The translations under genes and the position numbers were made by a program. DNA of 64,000 nt from Maratus speciosus (Eukaryota > Arthropoda > Arachnida > Araneae > Salticidae), in contig OZ010787.1 of NCBI GenBank assembly GCA_963932465.1, positions 13,017,284-13,081,283 of the forward strand. The letters are read 5' to 3'. Below, one piece after another: positions 34,518 through 46,350 of this stretch (positions within the stretch are counted from its first letter, which is position 1; each line of letters starts with the position of its first letter). The notes below the pieces were generated by a model. The model was given only the letters and a program-made list of their open reading frames with translations, made no database searches and had not been told where the DNA came from.

Positions 34518-35572
34518 TGCTCGTTATAGATTTTAACGACAGCTGAATTAGTCAGCAAGGGGCATATGGCTTTTATCCGACAAAGTACAAGGGTGAGAAA
34601 TGAATACTAATGCAAGCCCAGAGGCTGGGAAAATATGCATTAGATATCGTCGGCTGCAAAGCGAAAAGACATTCATTTGTATTTTATTCTTTTACTTTAT
34701 TTCAATGGAAAATAGCTGCGGTTAAGATCTTTTTCTATCGCGTGAATTTGAAAGACAGAAAAAGGAACCGAGATAAATGATGTCTGGGTTTGAAAAGAAC
34801 TTTAAAAAGTAAAAGCGAAACTTACAGTAGTGAGAGGGAGGGGGGGAAAGAGAATGAATAAAGACATATGAAATTACCTCTAAAATGTCAAATTTAAACT
34901 AAATATTTTATTTGAAGGGGGGGGGGAGAATAATGACCATTTATAATAAACCAGTAAGGTTAAAAGTTGATTTTTTTGAGGGGAAAGGAGGAATAATGAA
35001 TATATAACGGTAAAGCCGTTATATTCCGCAACGTCTAGAGTGTTCCCAACAAACTTCTTTCCGAACGAACCTGTAACCTGGGTCCCAACATGTACAATAA
35101 CAAGGCAACGTGTACCGGAAGTGCTCCGCACGTGCCGGAGACACCCTAGGGGCCCCAGGATCTAAACTGGAATGTAGAAATGTGAGACTACCCAAATGGA
35201 AAAAGGATATCAAAAATGAAGTTTGGATTAAAAGGAAGCAATTTATTAATCTTTTATTTGCACAAAAACTTGAAGGGGCCCTGTATCGAGCCACAAGGTG
35301 TCAGGGTCTTATCTGGAGAGTAGAAAGGGGAGAATAACTAAATGGAGAAAGGTCCCCCAAAACGAAGAAGATTGGATAAAAAGGGGGCAAGTTATTAGCA
35401 ATTTAGTGCATAAAAACTTAAGGGGCCCCGGCCCTTAAAAAATTAAAAATATGAGCCACAGGTGCATTAGGAGACTATCCTCACCTAAATTTTCAGACTT
35501 CTATGTGCGGTAGAGTTTGCTAGCCATTCGCACACAGACAGACAGAGCAAAACTTTGCTTTATTAGTATAGA

Positions 35573-36056
35573 TAATCAGTAACAAAGTAAAAATTCACTT
35601 TAAATATCAGCTTTATGAAAACTGCATACCAAATGTGGGGCCCCCAAAATCAGGGGCCTCAGGTTGAAGGCCCATGATTTAATTAGTCCTTCAGTCTGTA
35701 TAATTAAATCGTGATAGAATGTCTCTAACAGTGCTCCTTTCGGCTCAGACCCAAGTATCATTTGAATCTCACCCTATCCGTCCACAAAAACGATCATAGT
35801 CCTGATAATTCATAAAGGAAAAAAAGATGGGGAAAACTAAAACATTTCTGGTAGTAGCAAAGCATAGAAAAAGTTATATTTATTACATGAAAATGATATT
35901 GTAATATTAACTGAAAAATTAAAAAAAAGAACACTAAAAAAATCCTTTTATCAAAACGTCACATTTCTCTCTGAACTCAAAAAAAGATTTGGGGGCCCCT
36001 TGGGATGCGGGCCCCCTCGCGATTGCGACCATCGCGACCCCTTAAATCCGCCCCTG
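35573..36056. other. Right native part of the 21580-36056 hAT-like element
   Basis: Contains GGGGCCCCC words facing those at 21602. No frame. Ends at the hAT terminus. Confidence 0.55.
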
Positions 36057-36754
36057 ATCGTAGGAAAAAAAATCGCGAAATTCATCAAAATTTACTGCTC
36101 TGGAATAAGAAATTGGAACTAGGCTCCTTTTACAAATGTCAAAAAACGCTGTGAAAAATGAGAAGAAATTCTAAAAATCATGAAAAAAATTTCTGAGGAA
36201 AAAAATTACTATATTGAGTTGAAAGACTGAAACCTTACTCCTTTTACGAATATCAAAAGATGGCTGCAAAACACGGAAAACCAACCAACCAACCAACCTC
36301 CAGATTAATTTTAATTTTGTGTGCTACGATTTCTCATTTTCAAAGGTTGGCTATTCTGGTATATTTTAATACGCGTAGAAATCTACTATTCTTTAAAAAT
36401 AATAAATATTAATGTTTAAGTGTAGAATAATGGCGATTAAAAAATGTATGCATTTTTTGCAAAAATTTTTGGGCCAGGCCTAATTTAACTGACTTTTAAA
36501 TGGACCAGTCCATGCTGAGACAATGATTTTCATACGGACTGGCTCAAAACTAGGACTGAAAATTTTGGCCCGTGAAGACTAGGAATGAAACTAGGCCCGG
36601 CTCTGTACAGAAAAATTATGTTAGGCCCGGCCCGAGCTTTCAGAAAAAAGTATGGCCCGGCCCGAGAGCCGTGAACGAAAATCGGCTCGAGCCCGGGATG
36701 GGCTGGGCTTGGGCTTCGGGCCATGGGCCGGCCCATGCAGATCTCTACCTGAGA

Positions 36755-37120
36755 CCCCTTAATCAGAATGAATCACATAAATACTATGAGATTCGCGACT
36801 ATTTTGCATTGAATGACTCTTTCAATACGCCTCGAGTGGCTTTAAAAGTTAATTAAAAACCTATCTGGAAAAACGCAGTAAGGACCAAGGCTTTGTTGCA
36901 GATTTGTGACCTCCTTTCGAAGCGCGTTTAGCACAGTGACAAATGTAAACTTTGAACGAATGTTTTGTTTTAGCTGCACTGTAGAAAGAAAGGTTATTAC
37001 TATGCTAAATTTAGTTTTATGAAATGCCAAAAGAAGTTTAAATATGCCCTTTTTTTATTGTCAGTACCGAATTAAGTTCATTATAAAGAGATTAAGATAA
37101 TATTAAACTAGTCAGATGTG
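36755..37120. other. Intergenic, nothing recognised
   Basis: No coding or repeat structure could be supported. Confidence 0.5.
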
Positions 37121-37129
37121 TCAATCCCA

Positions 37130-37930
37130 AACCTTTCTTCTGTATCTCATACATGTCAATACTTCCTGATAAATGTAGCACAGCAGCGCCATCAGTTACG
37201 TGATTTATACCAAAATCTAATCAGGGACAACATTCTTGAACTTCTAATTGAATTTGAAGATTGATGAAAATCCGTGCATTAGTCTTTGAGATATAGCTAT
37301 CGCCGAGATCGTGAAAAGTTCTGAATTGCAGTGGCACCTCTTGGGCAATTTACACCAAAAACTTATCAGGATCAGTTTATATCAGGGACTAACTGAATCT
37401 AAAGTTTGATGATAAATCATGCATTTGTTCTTGAGATACAGCTATTGCGAAAATCGTGAAAATTGCAGCATAGTAGCGCCACCTGTTGGGCGATTTACAC
37501 CAAAAACGAAACAGCACTATTTTATATCAGGGGTTAACTGAATCTGAAGGTTGATGAAAATTCATGCATTAGTTCCTGAGATAGAGCTATTGCGATAATT
37601 ATGAATAATGCAGCATAACAGCGCCATCTATTGGGCGATTTACACCAAAAAGTTATCAGCACCGAATTATATCAAGGACTAACTGAATCTGAAGTTATCT
37701 GAAAATCCGTTCTTTAGTTTTTGAGATATAGCTATTGTGGAAATCATGAATAATGCAGCATAACAATGCCAGCTGCTGGGCGATTTACACCAGAAAGTAA
37801 TCAGCACCAATTTATATCAGGGATTAACTGAATTTAAAGTTTTATTAAATTCCATTCAATAGTTCTTAAGATAGAGCGCCCACAAAATTTGTGTCACACA
37901 CAAATAGACAGACTCACAGGCAGACATTTT
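37130..37930 (-). repeat. 147-bp tandem repeat array, inverted orientation
   Basis: About five units on the minus strand. Each contains CTATCTCAAGAACTAATGCA, CTTCAGATTCAGTTA, TTTTGGTGTAAATCGCC and CAACAGRTGGCGCTGCTA. The GGGCGATTTACACC word recurs at about 37486, 37633 and 37780, a period of about 147 bp. Same family as arrays at 48850-51190, 60070-60480 and 61200-62100. Confidence 0.85.
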
Positions 37931-38340
37931 GTAAAAACATGTTTTTCATTACCTCTGTACCAATAGCTATATTTGATATTTTTAGGTTCCATATCTCTTT
38001 GAACTTTCATGGTATATCCTTTTACATTTTTCTAGTATATACTGTTATACCCAACCCTACTTTGCATAGTTTTTTACAAAGTGTTAGTACTTTTTTAACA
38101 GTGGTTTTTTTTAATAATACAATTACTAATTCATATATTTATTGTACAGAACCCTCTGTGCGCGAGTAATACTTGCACTTGACCGTTTATTTCATTTAGG
38201 GTGGCATAAAAGATGTTCATGATGGTTCAAATATTAAATTATGCACAGTATTTTTAAAATAATTTAAAATTGCTTACAAATAAAGCTCTTGTTATAAAAA
38301 TATTCGATTTGAGTATCTTGCTAATAATTTTACTATCTTT
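37931..38340. other. AT-rich stretch
   Basis: Right end of the inverted 147-bp-repeat element (mirrored ACAGACAGACATTTTGTAAA opening) followed by AT-rich sequence without genes. Confidence 0.45.
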
Positions 38341-39149
38341 TAGGGATGCACCGAATAGTGATTTTGGCCGAATACCGAATATTCGGCCTACAGACAAACC
38401 GAATACTGAATATTCAGCTAGCCGAATAGTAACTGCTTGGCCGAATACCGAATATTCGGCCAGCCAAATACCGAATATTCGGCCAGCCAAATAGTAACTA
38501 TTCGGCCGAATACCGAATATTCGGCTTGTTGAATAATTTTATATTTCAAAGTTTAAAGGCATTAAAATGTTAAATTTTAAAACAGTTTTACATAATATTT
38601 AAAACAGAAACTTTCATTTTGATAATCAAGAGCTTTTTTCAAGTAAACTTTATGCTGAAAAAAATCTGCTTTGAGTTATTTAAGAAGAGGGTAGTTATAA
38701 AACTTTTTTAATTAATAAAATTTTAAATTTCACGGCTTCTGTGAATTAAAACAAATGAATAAAATTTTCTTAAATTCAAAAACAAACATTTTAAAATCAA
38801 AGAGAAATTGTAAAAAAAATTGTACAGGATCATATATTATTTGTTTGTCAGGAAGAGACTAAAGTAAAAGTAAATAAATAATACAATCTATTCAAATTTT
38901 ATATGGTGGCAACTCAGCAAGAATAACTGTTCTACTCCTTTTTATTAAGCAAGAAAGTTTTTAAATACATCCTAGATCGGTGTCTGGAGTGGGCGATCAT
39001 TTTCAGAGATTGTAAATGTTATTCTTAAAATCTTAACAAGAAACAGATTATTTACTGAACTGTTCAGGAACTTGCATTTGTATATAATTAATTCCTATGA
39101 AAATCCTCGTGATTGGTTAATTTTCTTAAATAATACTTAACAAACAGCA

Positions 39150-40060
39150 AATAAATACGACATTATATAATTTACATATTTCACGCAATTGAAAAATCAA
39201 TGAACAATTTATAATACAGCATGTACTTTACAATTTCGTTTTAAATTAAATATTTAACACATTTCTTCGAGAATGGGATAAAGTGCTGAAGGATTCAACA
39301 GAGCAGCAGTTTACATATAAATAAGACATGATGCCATTCACACATTTTACGCGATTGAAAAAGCCACAAAAAAATTATAGCTTGAAATTTACAATTTCAT
39401 ACAAAATTAAATATTTCATAGTTTCTTTCGGAAATGGAAAAAAATGATAAGGGATTCCACAGAACAGTCGTTTACATATAAACAAGACACGGTGACATTT
39501 ACACATTTTACACGATTGAAAATTCTGCAAAGAAATTTATAACTTGAAATTTACAATTTCATACCAAATTAAATATTTTGCAATTTCTTTCAGGAATGGA
39601 AAAAGTGCTGAAGGATTCAAAAGAGCAACATATTGACATATAAATAAAACATATAATAAACAAAAGATTGACATATAAATAAGACATAATGCAACTTACA
39701 CATTTTACGCGGTTGAAAAATCCACAAAAAAATTATAGCTTGAAATTTACAATTTCATACAAATTAAATATTTTATAGTTTCGTTCGGAAATGGAAAAAA
39801 AAAAATGATAAGGGGTTCAACAGAACAGTCATTTTTATAACACGATATGATGCAATGTACACATTTTACGCGATTGAAAAATCTACAAAGAATTTATAGT
39901 TTGAAATTTACAATTTCATACAAAATTAAATACTTTATAGTTTCTTTCGGAAATGGAAGAAAAATGATAAACAATTCAACAGAACAGTCGTTTTAATATA
40001 AACATGATACGATGCAATTTAGACGTTTTACGCGATTGATAATTTTATAAAAGAATTTAT
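39150..40060. repeat. ~161-bp tandem repeat, about six units
   Basis: The word ACACATTTTACGCGATTGA recurs at about 39177, 39341, 39502, 39698, 39859 and 40020. Spacing is about 161 bp except one interval enlarged to about 197 bp by a small local duplication of GACATATAAATAA. AT-rich, non-coding, unrelated to the 147-bp family. Confidence 0.85.
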
Positions 40061-40767
40061 AAAAGAATCCATTTGTCAGTTTTCCAAATACCTCTTTCTC
40101 TTTTTAAAAATAATCAGAACAAAAAATTTTACAATACTATACCACTACAGAATTCTTCCCCACTTGTTTGATAGAGCGTAAATAATCACTCGCCCTGACT
40201 CGACGCGATGTGTCAAAGGTCAAGCTCTTCTTTTTCTTGTGTTTTGATGAATGGATCGAGAGGGGGGGGGGGGGGGAGAGAAAAATTTCCAATATTTATC
40301 AAATATCTGAAGTTTAAATAAACTTACGCGAAATTTTTTTTGGTTGTATGAAAAGCAGACCTGCCAACTGCTGCGAAAAAATCGTAGTTGCTGCGATTTG
40401 GATCTTTAAACTATGATGCTACGAAAATTGGCCTCAAACTACGATTTAAAGAAAAAAAAAACACAAACACATTTTTTTTTTTCCAGCTGAGATTTTTAGT
40501 CTACACAGCACATTTTTCAGGAGTGATTCTGCTCTGAAATTTCATAAATTTTAAAGTATTCGGTTCCGAAAGTTTTAAAAAATTGGTCATTAGTCCAAAA
40601 ATTCAGACATTAAAAAATGCTCAAGTGAAAAAAAAAAAAAATTGAGCTGCAAAACAAACTTCTTAATATAAAACCCCCTTAATGGATATTAAATGCCGTG
40701 TGGTGACCGGCATTAAAGAATAGTCCCAATGTAACCCATGCATGTCGTAAGAGGCGACTAAAAGGGG

Positions 40768-41612
40768 TTGGGCGAAAGGCTGACAACGTTTCCCTGGAAA
40801 AAAAACCTTGTTGCGAAGCCCTTAAATACAGATGTTAGACGGACTGATCTCATGGTAAAACGGACTGGAACTGGAAAACGGCTTATGAATTTTAGAATTG
40901 GAACTTGGAATGTTTTAAGTTTATACAGAACTGGTGCAGTGAAGCAACTACAAAGTCAGATGGATAGTTATAGACTGGACATATTGGCCATACAGGAAGT
41001 AAGATGGAAGGAGAGTGGGATAAGAGATATTGGTGATTTTACAATTTTTAATAGTGCAAGCACAAGAAGAAACACGCATGGTACTGGATTTATGATCAGA
41101 AAATGCCTTAGAGAAAATATTATTGATTTTTACAATGTAAATGAAAGAATATGTATCTTGAGATTGAGAGCAAAGTTTTTTAACATTTCAATAGTATGCG
41201 TCCATGCACCAACGGAAGATACCGAGGACGAACAAAAATATACTTTTTATGAAACACTACAGATTGAATTTGATAAGATACCAAGACATAATGTTAAAAT
41301 GGTAATAGGTGATTTTAATGCTAAAATTGGAAAAGAATACAATTTTGTACCAACAATTGGAAAATTTAGTTTACATGATTTGTGTAATGAAAATGGAATA
41401 AGAGCCATGGACTTCGCTGCTTCTAACAACTTAATCATAAGTAGCACATGTTTTGAGCATAAGAACATACATAAAGAATCTTGGATTTCCCCGGATGGAA
41501 AGACAAAAAACCAAATTGACCACATTTTGATCGACAGAAGACATGCTAGTGATGTTATGGATGTACGAAGTTATAGAGGTGTGGATTTAGATACTGATCA
41601 TTTCCTTGTTAT
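40768..41612 (+). pseudogene. RTE LINE endonuclease domain (interrupted)
   Basis: This is an apurinic/apyrimidinic-like endonuclease that nicks target DNA for priming of reverse transcription. It opens with IGTWNVLSLY and has IQEVRWKESG (catalytic Glu), GTGFMI, VCVHAPTEDTED, MVIGDFNAKIG (Asp/Asn pair), WISPDGKTKNQIDHIL and DTDHFLVI near the break (the SDH-like His). The first in-frame ATG is at 40852; the frame is open from 40768 by a non-ATG codon, so the true start is unclear. The frame continues into the insertion only by chance after 41612. Similar sequences are often annotated as craniofacial development protein 2-like. Confidence 0.9.
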
Positions 41613-43028
41613 TAGAGATGCAACGAATATTCGGCCCATTCGGCATGTCTGCCGAATATTCGGCTTCGGCCGAATATCAAGTCCATTATTCGGTCTTGGC
41701 CGAATAGTAATACTGTAATAAATGTTTTTATATTTACACAGTATAACTTTTTAATTTGACAATTTATATTCATCATGTATAATGAAAATTTTATTTGAAA
41801 TTAACAAACACTTTTTTCCCATTAACTTTCATACCTTGAATGGGTTTTATCTACCCATTTTTATATAAGAGGCTCATTTAGGAATCATGTTAAAAAAATT
41901 TTATGCTGTATCACTAAGTACAAAAAGTATCTGTAATACGCTAACATAATCTGTTAAATTTAAAATTAATCAATAGAGTCAAAACACTATTAAACACTAG
42001 TGTCGTGAAGGAAATTTTCACCTTGTTATTAATAAACTTTATAACATACAAACATACTGATAAGTACTTAAAAGGTAACATAAGCATATCTCATAGATCT
42101 CAGGGTTGCATTAAATAATATTTTTATATATTTATGTCACCTTTTAAGTAGTTTGAACTACACACATTGAACTAATTTCTTCTTAGGAATTTTTAACTCA
42201 TTAATTTGTATTTCAGTTAATCTTGAACAAGCTAATGGCGAATGATTAAAATGTGTAAAAGATTTTTTTTACCTACAACAATGAAATCATTTGTTGATCT
42301 TTGGTATGTTATTGCATCAGATACTGTTAAATGCAATGAATGTAATTTGCTTTTCCTTACAGATATTTCCTTCCTCTGAATCTGAAAACACTCACTATGC
42401 ACTTCTTAATAGTGCTATCTGCTGACAGCAAAGAAAAAAAAAGAATGATAATAATAATGATAAAAAATGTTTGTTAATTGTGAACTTTATAAAGTCTACA
42501 ATGATCTCTTTCCACCATTTTAGAGGATATTCCTTTTATCCATTCTATCAGTGGTTTTTCTTAAGATATTAAGATTTCTTGTTTTTTATTTTATTTCATC
42601 TGAAAGCTGAAACTTAGGTTTCCTAGTACTTTTAAAATTTTGTCATTATTTTAAAATGTAACAACACACATAATATCTATTAAAATGTAACGATAGTACC
42701 TGATGAGGAACTTTTGCTAAGAGTTTCTTTTTTTGGCTGAATTATATTATTGCAGCAATTTTTAGGCCGAACATAGCCGAATATTTTTTCAGAGTAAAGT
42801 AATGCTTTCAAAAATTAAAAATTCGTATATAAATAATTTTTTTAAAGAAAACAATACATTTTAATGGTGAAATATACAAGAATTGTGCATATAGTGCATA
42901 CTATATTTTGTTTTTAGGCAAAAATAAGTTCATTATTCGGCGGCCGAATAGGCCGAATATTCGGCTGTAACTTGGCCGAATATTCGGTATTCGGTTATTC
43001 GGCCAAACCACTATTCGTTGCATCACTA
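41613..43028. mobile_element. hAT-like MITE with exact 8-bp duplication in LINE
   Basis: CTTGTTAT is repeated exactly at 41605-41612 and 43029-43036. The ends are TAGAGATGCAACGAATA and, reverse complemented, TAGTGATGCAACGAATA. Both ends carry dense GCCGAATATTCGGC palindromes. The 1416-bp interior is AT-rich with no transposase. Removing the element and one duplicate brings the endonuclease and RT parts of the LINE into one frame. This is the reference copy for the split relative at 15271-18700. Confidence 0.93.
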
Positions 43029-43037
43029 CTTGTTATT

Positions 43038-45233
43038 ATAAAATACAGACAAAGAGTTACAAGATTTTGAGATGCAAAAGGAACGAAACAAGTAAAATTT
43101 TAAACAAAAGATTTACTAAACATGCAGAGAAGAAAGGTTTATAAAAGTAAATTAACAGAAAGAATTGCTAGTGAATATGCTGAATTTAATGAGGAAGATA
43201 TAATCAATAGTAAATGGGCTAAATGCAAAAATATCATATTAAAAACTGCTGAGGAAGTAGTTGGAAAGGAAGAAAGGAGGGAAATTAATGAATGGTTTGA
43301 TGATGAGTGTTGGCAACTGATTAAGAAAAAGAATAAAGCAAGAGAAAAAATGCTGAAACATAGAACAAGACAGAGTGAAAATCACTTTAAAACAATAAGA
43401 AGAAATACTCGAAAGTTGTTACGTATGAAAAAACGAGCTTTGGAGCAGAGTAAAATTCAAGAAATTGAAGACCTATCAGTATTAGGTGATATAAGCCAAA
43501 TGTATTCAAAGCTTAAAGGAATCAAAAAGGGATATCAAACACGCACCCTTTTTTGTAAAGACAGAAATGATAAACTTATTGGAGGGCACGCAAATGTGAC
43601 AGATAGATGGGCAGAATATTTTGAAGAATTGTTAAACAGACAGTCAAATGACGAAAGAGAAATACAATCTAATCATAATGATTATGACATGAATGAAGAA
43701 AACTGTGAACCACCAACTGTAGAAGAAGTAAGGGATGCTATTGCAAAATTAAGAAATGGAAGAGCACCTGGTGAAGATTTGATAAGTGCTGAGCTTTTGA
43801 AATATGGTGGAGAGAAGTTGGTACAAATGTTACATGATCTAATAGTAGAGATTTGGCAGAATGAATATATACCAAATGAATGGAATGGTGCTATTATTAT
43901 CCCAATTCATAAAAAGGGAAATATCTTAAATTGCCAGAATTATAGAGGCATAGCCTTATTAAATGTTACATATAAAGTGTTGGCAAAGATAATTGCAAAG
44001 CGATTAGAACCATATGCTGAAGTGGTGATAGGTGATTATCAGTGTGGTTTTAGGAAAGGAAGATCAACAGTGGATCAAATCTTTAGTATCAGGAACATCC
44101 TTAAAAAATTCTATGAACAAAATATTAATTTGCACCAATTGTTTGTTGATTTTAAACAGGCCTATGACAGTATAAGCAGAAATAAGTTATTTGAAATATT
44201 AAAGGAATTTAAAATACCTGATAAAATAGTTAAGCTTATAAAATTAACACTGGAAAGTACAAAAGCTAAAGTTAAGGTACAGGGAAGACTTTTAAGAGAA
44301 TTTGCAGTGAATTCAGGTCTAAAGCAAGGTGATGTTCTCTCGACAATTCTTTTTAATTTATGCCTGGAGAAAATAATTAGAAGCATTTACAACAACAGAG
44401 GTGGTACTATTATGAATCACTTCCTCCAAATTCTTGCATTTGCAGATGATGTTGATATAATTGCTAGGAATAAGAAAGTCTTGATTGAAACATACAGTAA
44501 ATTAGACACTGAAGGAAGAAAACTAGGCCTCATGGTTAATAAAGGAAAAACAAAATACATGAAAATGGACCAAATGAAATCTCAGACAGCAGCAGCATTA
44601 ACAATAAATAATGAATTATAATTTAATGAAGTAACAGAATTTAAATATTTAGGATCTACGATCACCTGTGATAATATGATAGAAGCAGAGATTAAAACCC
44701 AATTTGCAGCAGGAAATAGATGCTATATTTCTCTTCGAAACATTCTAAAATAATCTCTAATATCTCGAACATCCAAACTTAAAATTTATAAAACTGTTAT
44801 AAAACCAATAGTAATTTATGGTAGTGAGACCTGGACCACTACACAAAAAGATGAAAAGCTACTTATCACTTGGGAAAGGAAGATCCTAAGGCAAATTTTT
44901 GGACATATTAAAGAAGACAATACATGACATATAAGGACAAATATGGAGTTAGAACAGTTATATAATGAAAAAGATATAATAAATACTATAAAAATAAGAA
45001 GAATGCAATGGTTAGGCCATCTAATCAGAATGAGGGATGAACGAAGCACCAAGAAGATTTATAGTGGTAATTTAATTGGGAAAAGAAGTATTGGTAGACC
45101 CAGGAAGAGTTGGATAAAAGAGATAGAGAAAGATCTTGCAGAAAACCAAATCATAAATTATAAAGTAAAGGCCAGAGAAAGGAAGGTCTGGAGAAGTATA
45201 TTGAGGGAGGTCAAAATCCTACATGGATTGTAG
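43038..45233 (+). pseudogene. RTE LINE reverse transcriptase and C-terminal region
   Basis: This part would copy element RNA at the nicked target. Visible landmarks are APGEDLISAELLKYGG, WNGAIIIPIHKKGN, NYRGIALLNVTYKV, QCGFRKGRSTVDQIF, LFVDFKQAYDSI (motif A), GLKQGDVLS and LAFADDVDII (catalytic FADD motif), then EGRKLGLMVNKGKTK. The C-terminal part continues through KYLGSTI, VIYGSETW, RRMQWLGHL and RSIGRPRKSW. Five in-frame stops are present at 43068, 43101, 44619, 44751 and 44925, all in one frame with no frameshift. The longest clean part is 43122-44621. The copy is dead by point mutation. Confidence 0.93.
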
Positions 45234-45539
45234 CACCATTGTGTAAGTAAGTAATGGATATTAACCATGAGTGAACGTGCATCTTTAAATATTTATTAAA
45301 CATGAATTCCCTTCCTTAGAAACAGGGATGCCATTTTAAGAGTTTCTTGAGGGACGGGGTTTGAAATATTGTGCGGAATCGCGCGATTTGCACAAAGAAA
45401 AGGAAAGTCCTGCATAAGGAAAACTACTGTGCAGTATTTCCCCCTGAAAATTCTTCCACAGACCTATGATTCTTCTGCGAGTACATTTTAAAATTTCTTG
45501 GAAGTCTGCAATTTTTTTTCTTTTATGGAATTTTTCTAA

Positions 45540-46350
45540 ATCAATTCGGGAATCGGTCGTGAAAAAAATTGAGAATTTCTTCAAACGATCATGGGGAAAT
45601 ATCTGATATCTCGTCAAAGTTCTCAGAAACAAATAATGATTATCTTCAATTGTTCGCTGAATAAAATCTAATTTTGTTAATAGTTCAGAAAAAAAATTTC
45701 GTCAAAAAATTGCGAATTTCGATAAACTATTGAGGGAAAATATTACAAATTTCTTCAAAAAGTCGCAGAAACAAATAGTGAACTTTATTAATTGGTCGCG
45801 AAAAGATATCTGAAATTTTACCAATTGGTCGCGAAAAACTGTTGCAAATTTTGCTGATCGGTTGCACAAAACTGTTGCGAAATTTGCCGCTCTGACGCTA
45901 CAAACTATTGCAAATTTTGACAAGTGACCGCTTAAAAAATCAATTTCGTCGAAGTATTGCAGTAAGAATGTGAATTTTCTCAAAATACCGCAGAAAGAAA
46001 ACGCGAATTTCGTCAAAAGATCACAGAAATAAAGCGCAAATTTCATCGGAAGATCAGTAAAAAAACACAAATTTCATCAGGTCAGTAAGAAAGCGCAAAT
46101 TTCATCTAAAGATCGCGGAAAGAAAACACGAATTTCGCCAAAGGATCGTGTAAAAAACGCAAAATTGATCAAAGGATTAAGATAAAAAATGCAAATTTTG
46201 TCAAAAGTTCGGGTTAAAAAGTGAGGATTTCAACAAAGAATTGTGATCAAAAAACTTGAATTATGATTGTGAGGAAAAGAATTGTGAATATCGTAAAATG
46301 ATCACGGGGAGAAAAAAACGCGAATTTTGTCAAAATTTACTGGACTGAGC
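45540..46350 (+). repeat. ~30-33-bp minisatellite array inside CAGACC copy C
   Basis: The units follow the family pattern (CGAATTTCGTCAAAAGATC, GGATCGTGTAAAAAACGC) but are more diverged than in the 15960-17940 array. About 24 units. Confidence 0.8.

Larger units (their letters stand above)
27980..34800 (-). mobile_element. Retroelement insertion of uncertain class (limits approximate)
   Basis: This block is unlike the flanking Helitron sequence and carries, on the minus strand, an intact Gag/ORF1-like frame (30358-31479). A possible LTR with polyadenylation signal and primer-binding-like site lies at 34000-34517. No reverse transcriptase, integrase or second LTR could be found, so it may be a gag-only, non-autonomous or 3'-truncated element. 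The Gag domain layout (RRM-like region followed by zinc knuckles) is more typical of non-LTR retrotransposons, so the class is unresolved. Limits are estimates. Confidence 0.45.
27393..35572 (-). mobile_element. Helitron-like element 3, abutting element 2
   Basis: Its 3' terminus (plus strand CTAGCAGACCCGCCCGGCG at 27393) starts at the very next base after the 5' terminus of Helitron 2. Its own 5' end is the mirrored TATACTAATAAAGCAAAG at 35572. Segments at 27393-27770 and about 34990-35572 resemble Helitron 2 (for example AGTGCTCCGCAC and TCTTA-CTGGA-AGTAGAAA words). About 7 kb in between (roughly 27780-34980) is foreign, including a retroelement. There is no Rep/helicase frame. Confidence 0.7.
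21580..36056. mobile_element. CAGGGGCRGATTTA hAT-like element, enlarged by insertions
   Basis: The ends are CAGGGGCAGATTTATTAAG on the left and CAGGGGCGGATTTAAGGG in reverse complement on the right, typical hAT termini. The flanks ATCGTGGG (21572-21579) and ATCGTAGG (36057-36064) match at 7 of 8 positions. Subterminal GGGGCCCC words occur on both sides. Native sequence appears to be 21580-21660, 22918-24435 and 35573-36056. The rest is Helitrons and their contents. No hAT transposase frame remains. Confidence 0.75.
20907..36358. mobile_element. CAGACC-family TIR element, copy B (split)
   Basis: The left end CAGACCTGCCAACTGCTACG and a degraded right end (CAAAGGTTGGCTATTCTG) are flanked by exact GTATAT repeats (20901-20906 and 36359-36364). 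The CTACGA/TCGTAG subterminal cluster and the GTGCTACGATTTCTCA right block match copies A and C. Its own sequence is about 970 bp, split at 21579/36057 by a 14.5-kb hAT-like element. Only two or three minisatellite units remain, around the break. Confidence 0.85.
20353..36747. mobile_element. GC-rich TAGAGRTCTGCA hAT-like element (outermost of nest)
   Basis: The left end TAGAGGTCTGCACGGGC and the right end (reverse complement TAGAGATCTGCATGGGC) are inverted repeats. Both subterminal regions are rich in GGCCCGGCCCGAG words. CCTGAGA is directly repeated at 20346-20352 and 36748-36754. Its own sequence is only about 950 bp (20353-20906 and 36359-36747); the remaining ~15.4 kb is later nested insertion. 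A relative lies at 55927-57897. Confidence 0.75.
40693..45252 (+). mobile_element. RTE-like non-LTR retrotransposon, full-span but decayed
   Basis: AATGGATATTAA is repeated exactly at 40681-40692 and 45253-45264, a 12-bp (possibly 13-bp) target duplication. The 5' end has the CGTAAGAGGCGACTAAAAGG motif seen in RTE-like LINE leaders. The 3' end is a short TAAG repeat (GTGTAAGTAAGT) as is common for RTE elements, rather than poly(A). Coding order is endonuclease, reverse transcriptase, C-terminal domain. A hAT MITE interrupts it at 41613-43028. Confidence 0.9.

Noticed and set aside
35980..36056. GC-rich GGGGGCCCCTTGGG... block considered as a CpG-island promoter
   Set aside because: It is the subterminal region of the hAT-like element and is mirrored at its other end.
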